Below the pieces are notes generated by a model that was given only the letters and a program-made list of their open reading frames with translations, made no database searches and was not told the origin of the DNA. From positions 1-64,000 of the forward strand of contig CAIJOB010000040.1 of the NCBI GenBank assembly GCA_903822175.1: a stretch of DNA of 64,000 nucleotides, given 5' to 3'. Shown here piece by piece: positions 61,104 to 64,000 of the stretch; positions within the stretch are counted from its first letter, which is position 1; every line of letters begins with the position of its first letter. This stretch comes from an uncultured Alphaproteobacteria bacterium (GTDB lineage Bacteria; Pseudomonadota; Alphaproteobacteria; Caulobacterales; Caulobacteraceae). The position numbers and the translations under genes were made by a program.

Positions 61104-61131
61104 TTTATATGTTCTTGTTATGTTCTGACAA
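61104..61131 (-). promoter_or_regulatory. Promoter of the DUF559 gene, possibly leaderless
   Basis: Minus strand: -35 TTGTCA (61131-61126), 16-bp spacer, -10 TATAAA (61109-61104). The ATG follows the -10 box by 8 bp, so transcription would begin at or next to the A of ATG. No ribosome-binding site is possible in that space. Confidence 0.6.
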
Positions 61132-61158
61132 GCCCAGCTAATGGCGAAGCTTCACCAT

Positions 61159-61214
61159 TTGAGTGGAAGCCCCCTCCGTCGCCCTTGGCGACACCTCCCC
61201 CTACGGGGAGGAAC
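61159..61214. repeat. Right inverted repeat of the DUF559 unit
   Basis: A 56-bp arm from TTGAGTGGAAGCCCCCTCC through an internal hairpin (TCGCCCTTGGCGA) to CTCCCCCTACGGGGAGGAAC. Inverted partner of 60679-60733. The hairpin stem differs in sequence from the left arm while keeping base-pairing, a sign of structure conservation. It ends 6 bp before the stop of the ABC permease gene. Confidence 0.8.
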
Positions 61215-61219
61215 CAGGC

Positions 61220-61977
61220 TCAGGTCTTCAGTCGCCAGCCGGTGCGGAAGATCCAGGTCACCGCGATCAGGCAGAGCACCAGGAAGCCGAGCGTCATCAC
61301 GAGGCTCAGGCCGACGCCCACGTCGGAGATCCCGTAGAACGACCAGCGGAAGCCGCTGATCAAATAGACCACCGGGTTTCCGAGCGCGATCTGGCGCCAG
61401 GGTTCGGGCAGCATGGAGATCGAGTAGAAGCTGCCGCCCAGGAAGGTCAGCGGCGTGATCACCATCATCGGGATGATCGACAGCTTCTCCCAGCCGTCCG
61501 CCCAGATGCCGGTCAGGAAGCCGAACAGGCTGAAGGTGACGCTGGTCAGCGCCAGGAAGGCCAGGGCCACGAAGGGGTGGGCGATCTGATAGGGCACGAA
61601 AAGCCGGGCGGTGATGGCGATGATGACCCCCAGCAGCACCGACTTGGAGGCTGCCGCGCCGACATAGCCCAGGATGATCTCCGCCGCCGAGATCGGCGCC
61701 GACAGCACCTCGTAGATCGTGCCGGAGAACTTGGGCATGTAGATCGAGAACGAGCCGTTGGAGATGCTCTCGGTCAGGATCGACAGCATGATCAGGCCCG
61801 GCACGATGAAGGCCCCGTAGCTGACCCCGTCGAGCGCGCCCATCCGCCGCCCGATCGCCGCCCCGAAGACGATGAAATAGAGCGAGGTGGTGATCACCGG
61901 CGCGGCGATCGACTGGACGATGGTGCGGAAGGCCCGGGCCATCTCGAAGCGGTAGATGGCGGCGATCGCGTGAATGT

Positions 61978-61981
<4 letters not shown>
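61220..61981 (-). CDS. ABC-2 type transporter permease
   Basis: A 253-aa membrane protein with six hydrophobic segments. The ABC-2 features are [39 protein letters not shown], then [18 protein letters not shown], and [33 protein letters not shown]. It starts with ATG overlapping the ATPase stop by 4 bp and forms an exporter with it. Related pairs handle polysaccharide, drugs or antibiotics; substrate unknown. Confidence 0.9.
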
Positions 61982-62910
<929 letters not shown>

Positions 62911-62994
62911 AGTCCCCCAGGGCTCCCGAGATAGGGCTCCCAGGACGTTTCGGCTAGGCGGGCGCCGACAGTCTGCACCGAGGCGACCCCTTAT

Positions 62995-63008
62995 TTGAGG
63001 CAGATCAA
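62995..63008. promoter_or_regulatory. Candidate FNR/FixK-type box
   Basis: TTGAGGCAGATCAA matches the TTGAT-N4-ATCAA consensus with one mismatch. It is 54 bp before the CYTH-CHAD start and 85 bp before the divergent ABC ATPase start. Isolated match, so chance occurrence is possible. Confidence 0.35.
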
Positions 63009-63062
63009 GACGAATTCACCCCTCAAGTGTTATGGAACGGGGACGACGGCAGAGAGCTCACC

Positions 63063-64000
63063 ATGCCCGCGGATCGCGAAATCGAGCTGAAGTTCGCCTG
63101 CCGGGCGGAGGATCTGGCCGCGATCCTGGCCGCCGCGCCAAAGGGCGATCCTGGGGGCGAGGACGAGACCCGCGAGCTGATCAGCGTCTATTTCGACACC
63201 CCGGACCTGGTGCTGCAGAAGGCCGGCGCGTCGCTGCGCGTGCGCGAGCACAAGGGCAGGCGCATCCAGACGCTGAAGCGCGGCCAGGGCCTGGTGCGCG
63301 AGGAGCATGAGGCGCCGATTGAAGGCCTGGCGCCGGATCCGGCCCTGGAACCCCTGCCGGAATTGCTGCCCCAGGGTTCGAGCCTGCGGCCCGCCTTCAA
63401 CGTCCGCATCAGCCGCCGCCAGCGGACCTTCCGCTATCAAGGCGCGGAGATCGAGCTGGCGCTCGACCAGGGCGAGGTTTCGGGCGGCGAGCAGAAGCGG
63501 CCGATCTGCGAGGTCGAGCTGGAGCTGAAATCCGGCCCGCCGTCGGCGCTGTTCGCGCTGGCCCGCGAACTTGGCGCCGCCGCGCCCCTCTATCTCGCCT
63601 TCGACAGCAAGGCCGCGCGGGGTCAGGCCCTGGTCGCCGGCGACGCCGCTCTGGTCCCGCATAAGGGCGGCAAGGTGGAGCTGGCGCACGACGCCACGGT
63701 GGGCGAGGCGTTCCAGGCGGTCGCCCGGCAGGCGCTGGCCCAGATCGCCGCCAACGCCGCGCTGCTGCGCGAGATCCCGCTTTCCCCAACCTTCGCGCCC
63801 GAGGCGGTGCATCAGCTTCGCATCGGCGCGCGGCGCCTGCGGAGCGCGCTTTCGACCTTCAAGGACGTGCTGGAGGGCGAGGGGCTGGAGACCGCCAAGG
63901 CCGACCTCAAATGGCTGGGCGCGAGTTGCGGCCGGGCGCGCGGCCTCGACGTCTTCGCCGCCGAAACCCTGGCCCCGGCGGAAACCGGCCCGACCCCGCC
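63063..64000 (+). CDS. CYTH-CHAD domain protein, 3' end outside window
   Basis: The gene runs off the right edge; 312 codons are visible. Residues about 1-200 are a CYTH triphosphate tunnel domain: REIELKFACRA (ExExK), then ISVYFDTPDLVL, ASLRVREHKGRRIQTLK and CEVELELKSG. From about residue 210 a CHAD helical domain follows, with VHQLRIGARRLRSALSTFKD, whose histidine and basic residues bind polyphosphate. CYTH-CHAD proteins include inorganic triphosphatases (YgiF) and polyphosphate-granule proteins. Confidence 0.92.
   Translation, partial: MPADREIELKFACRAEDLAAILAAAPKGDPGGEDETRELISVYFDTPDLVLQKAGASLRVREHKGRRIQTLKRGQGLVREEHEAPIEGLAPDPALEPLPELLPQGSSLRPAFNVRISRRQRTFRYQGAEIELALDQGEVSGGEQKRPICEVELELKSGPPSALFALARELGAAAPLYLAFDSKAARGQALVAGDAALVPHKGGKVELAHDATVGEAFQAVARQALAQIAANAALLREIPLSPTFAPEAVHQLRIGARRLRSALSTFKDVLEGEGLETAKADLKWLGASCGRARGLDVFAAETLAPAETGPTP

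Overview
The window reads as a chromosomal segment of a high-GC alphaproteobacterium of the order Caulobacterales, probably Caulobacteraceae (Caulobacter or Phenylobacterium-like). The evidence is the gene content and order: zauP-zapA-6S RNA-5-FCL-ymdB, a tkt/gap/pgk/fba central-carbon block, the CtrA-degradation adaptor rcdA beside rpmE, chvI-chvG-hprK-EIIA-HPr, UrcA- and PEPxxWA-type proteins, and flmA/flmB-like (pseB/pseC) genes. All assignments come from reading motifs and context; no database was searched.

Layout. 1-3 kb: end of an EF-hand protein, a REP-like palindrome, then a minus-strand unit running zauP, zapA, 6S RNA, 5-formyl-THF cyclo-ligase, YmdB-like phosphodiesterase. 3.2-12.7 kb: transketolase, PurT, a PEP-CTERM protein, an SRPBCC-ArsR pair with a visible promoter and palindromic operator, then gap-pgk-fba, a small membrane protein and a periplasmic cyclophilin. 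12.7-21.7 kb: MFS transporter, TspO-like protein, bacterioferritin and its ferredoxin, divergent cioAB-type quinol oxidase with a 48-aa subunit gene, thiE-like, suhB-like, Tat-exported GlpQ and a cupin.

21.7-28.6 kb is accessory in character: two adjacent 664-aa paralogous winged-helix/membrane/TPR regulators diverge from a urcA gene that is translationally coupled to a truncated serine-resolvase-like DNA-binding protein; an MsbA-like ABC exporter follows. 28.6-31 kb returns to core genes (rpmE, rcdA, DUF1192, quinone oxidoreductase) and ends at an AT-rich stretch and the 3' part of a tRNA-Arg(CCG) gene with its terminator, an apparent integration scar. 31.3-41.2 kb: second PEP-CTERM protein, TPR-methyltransferase, autotransporter, a four-EF-hand protein, and a CpxP-like/response regulator/histidine kinase cluster.

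41.2-48.9 kb holds a Fec-type system: 2OG-Fe(II) oxygenase, TonB receptor with an STN domain, then (after two opposing glycosyltransferase genes) a FecI-like sigma factor, a 31-aa ORF overlapping both neighbours, and FecR. 48.9-54.7 kb: glycosyltransferase-like protein, DUF3445, VanZ, HAD phosphatase, pterin dehydratase, an exported protein, and pseB-pseC for a nucleotide-activated sugar (flagellin glycosylation in relatives). 54.7-55.3 kb is a repeat-rich gap with a 142-bp palindrome. 55.3-60.7 kb: an unrecognised 568-aa protein divergent from ChvI-ChvG-HprK-EIIA-HPr, linking envelope sensing to the phosphotransferase circuit. 60.7-61.2 kb is a compact unit of a DUF559 endonuclease-like gene between 55-bp inverted repeats. 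The window closes with an ABC-2 exporter pair and the start of a CYTH-CHAD protein.

The best candidates for something new are the DUF559/inverted-repeat unit, the paired regulators with the UrcA/resolvase-derived protein, the tRNA scar, and the coupled 31-aa ORF in the sigma/FecR operon.
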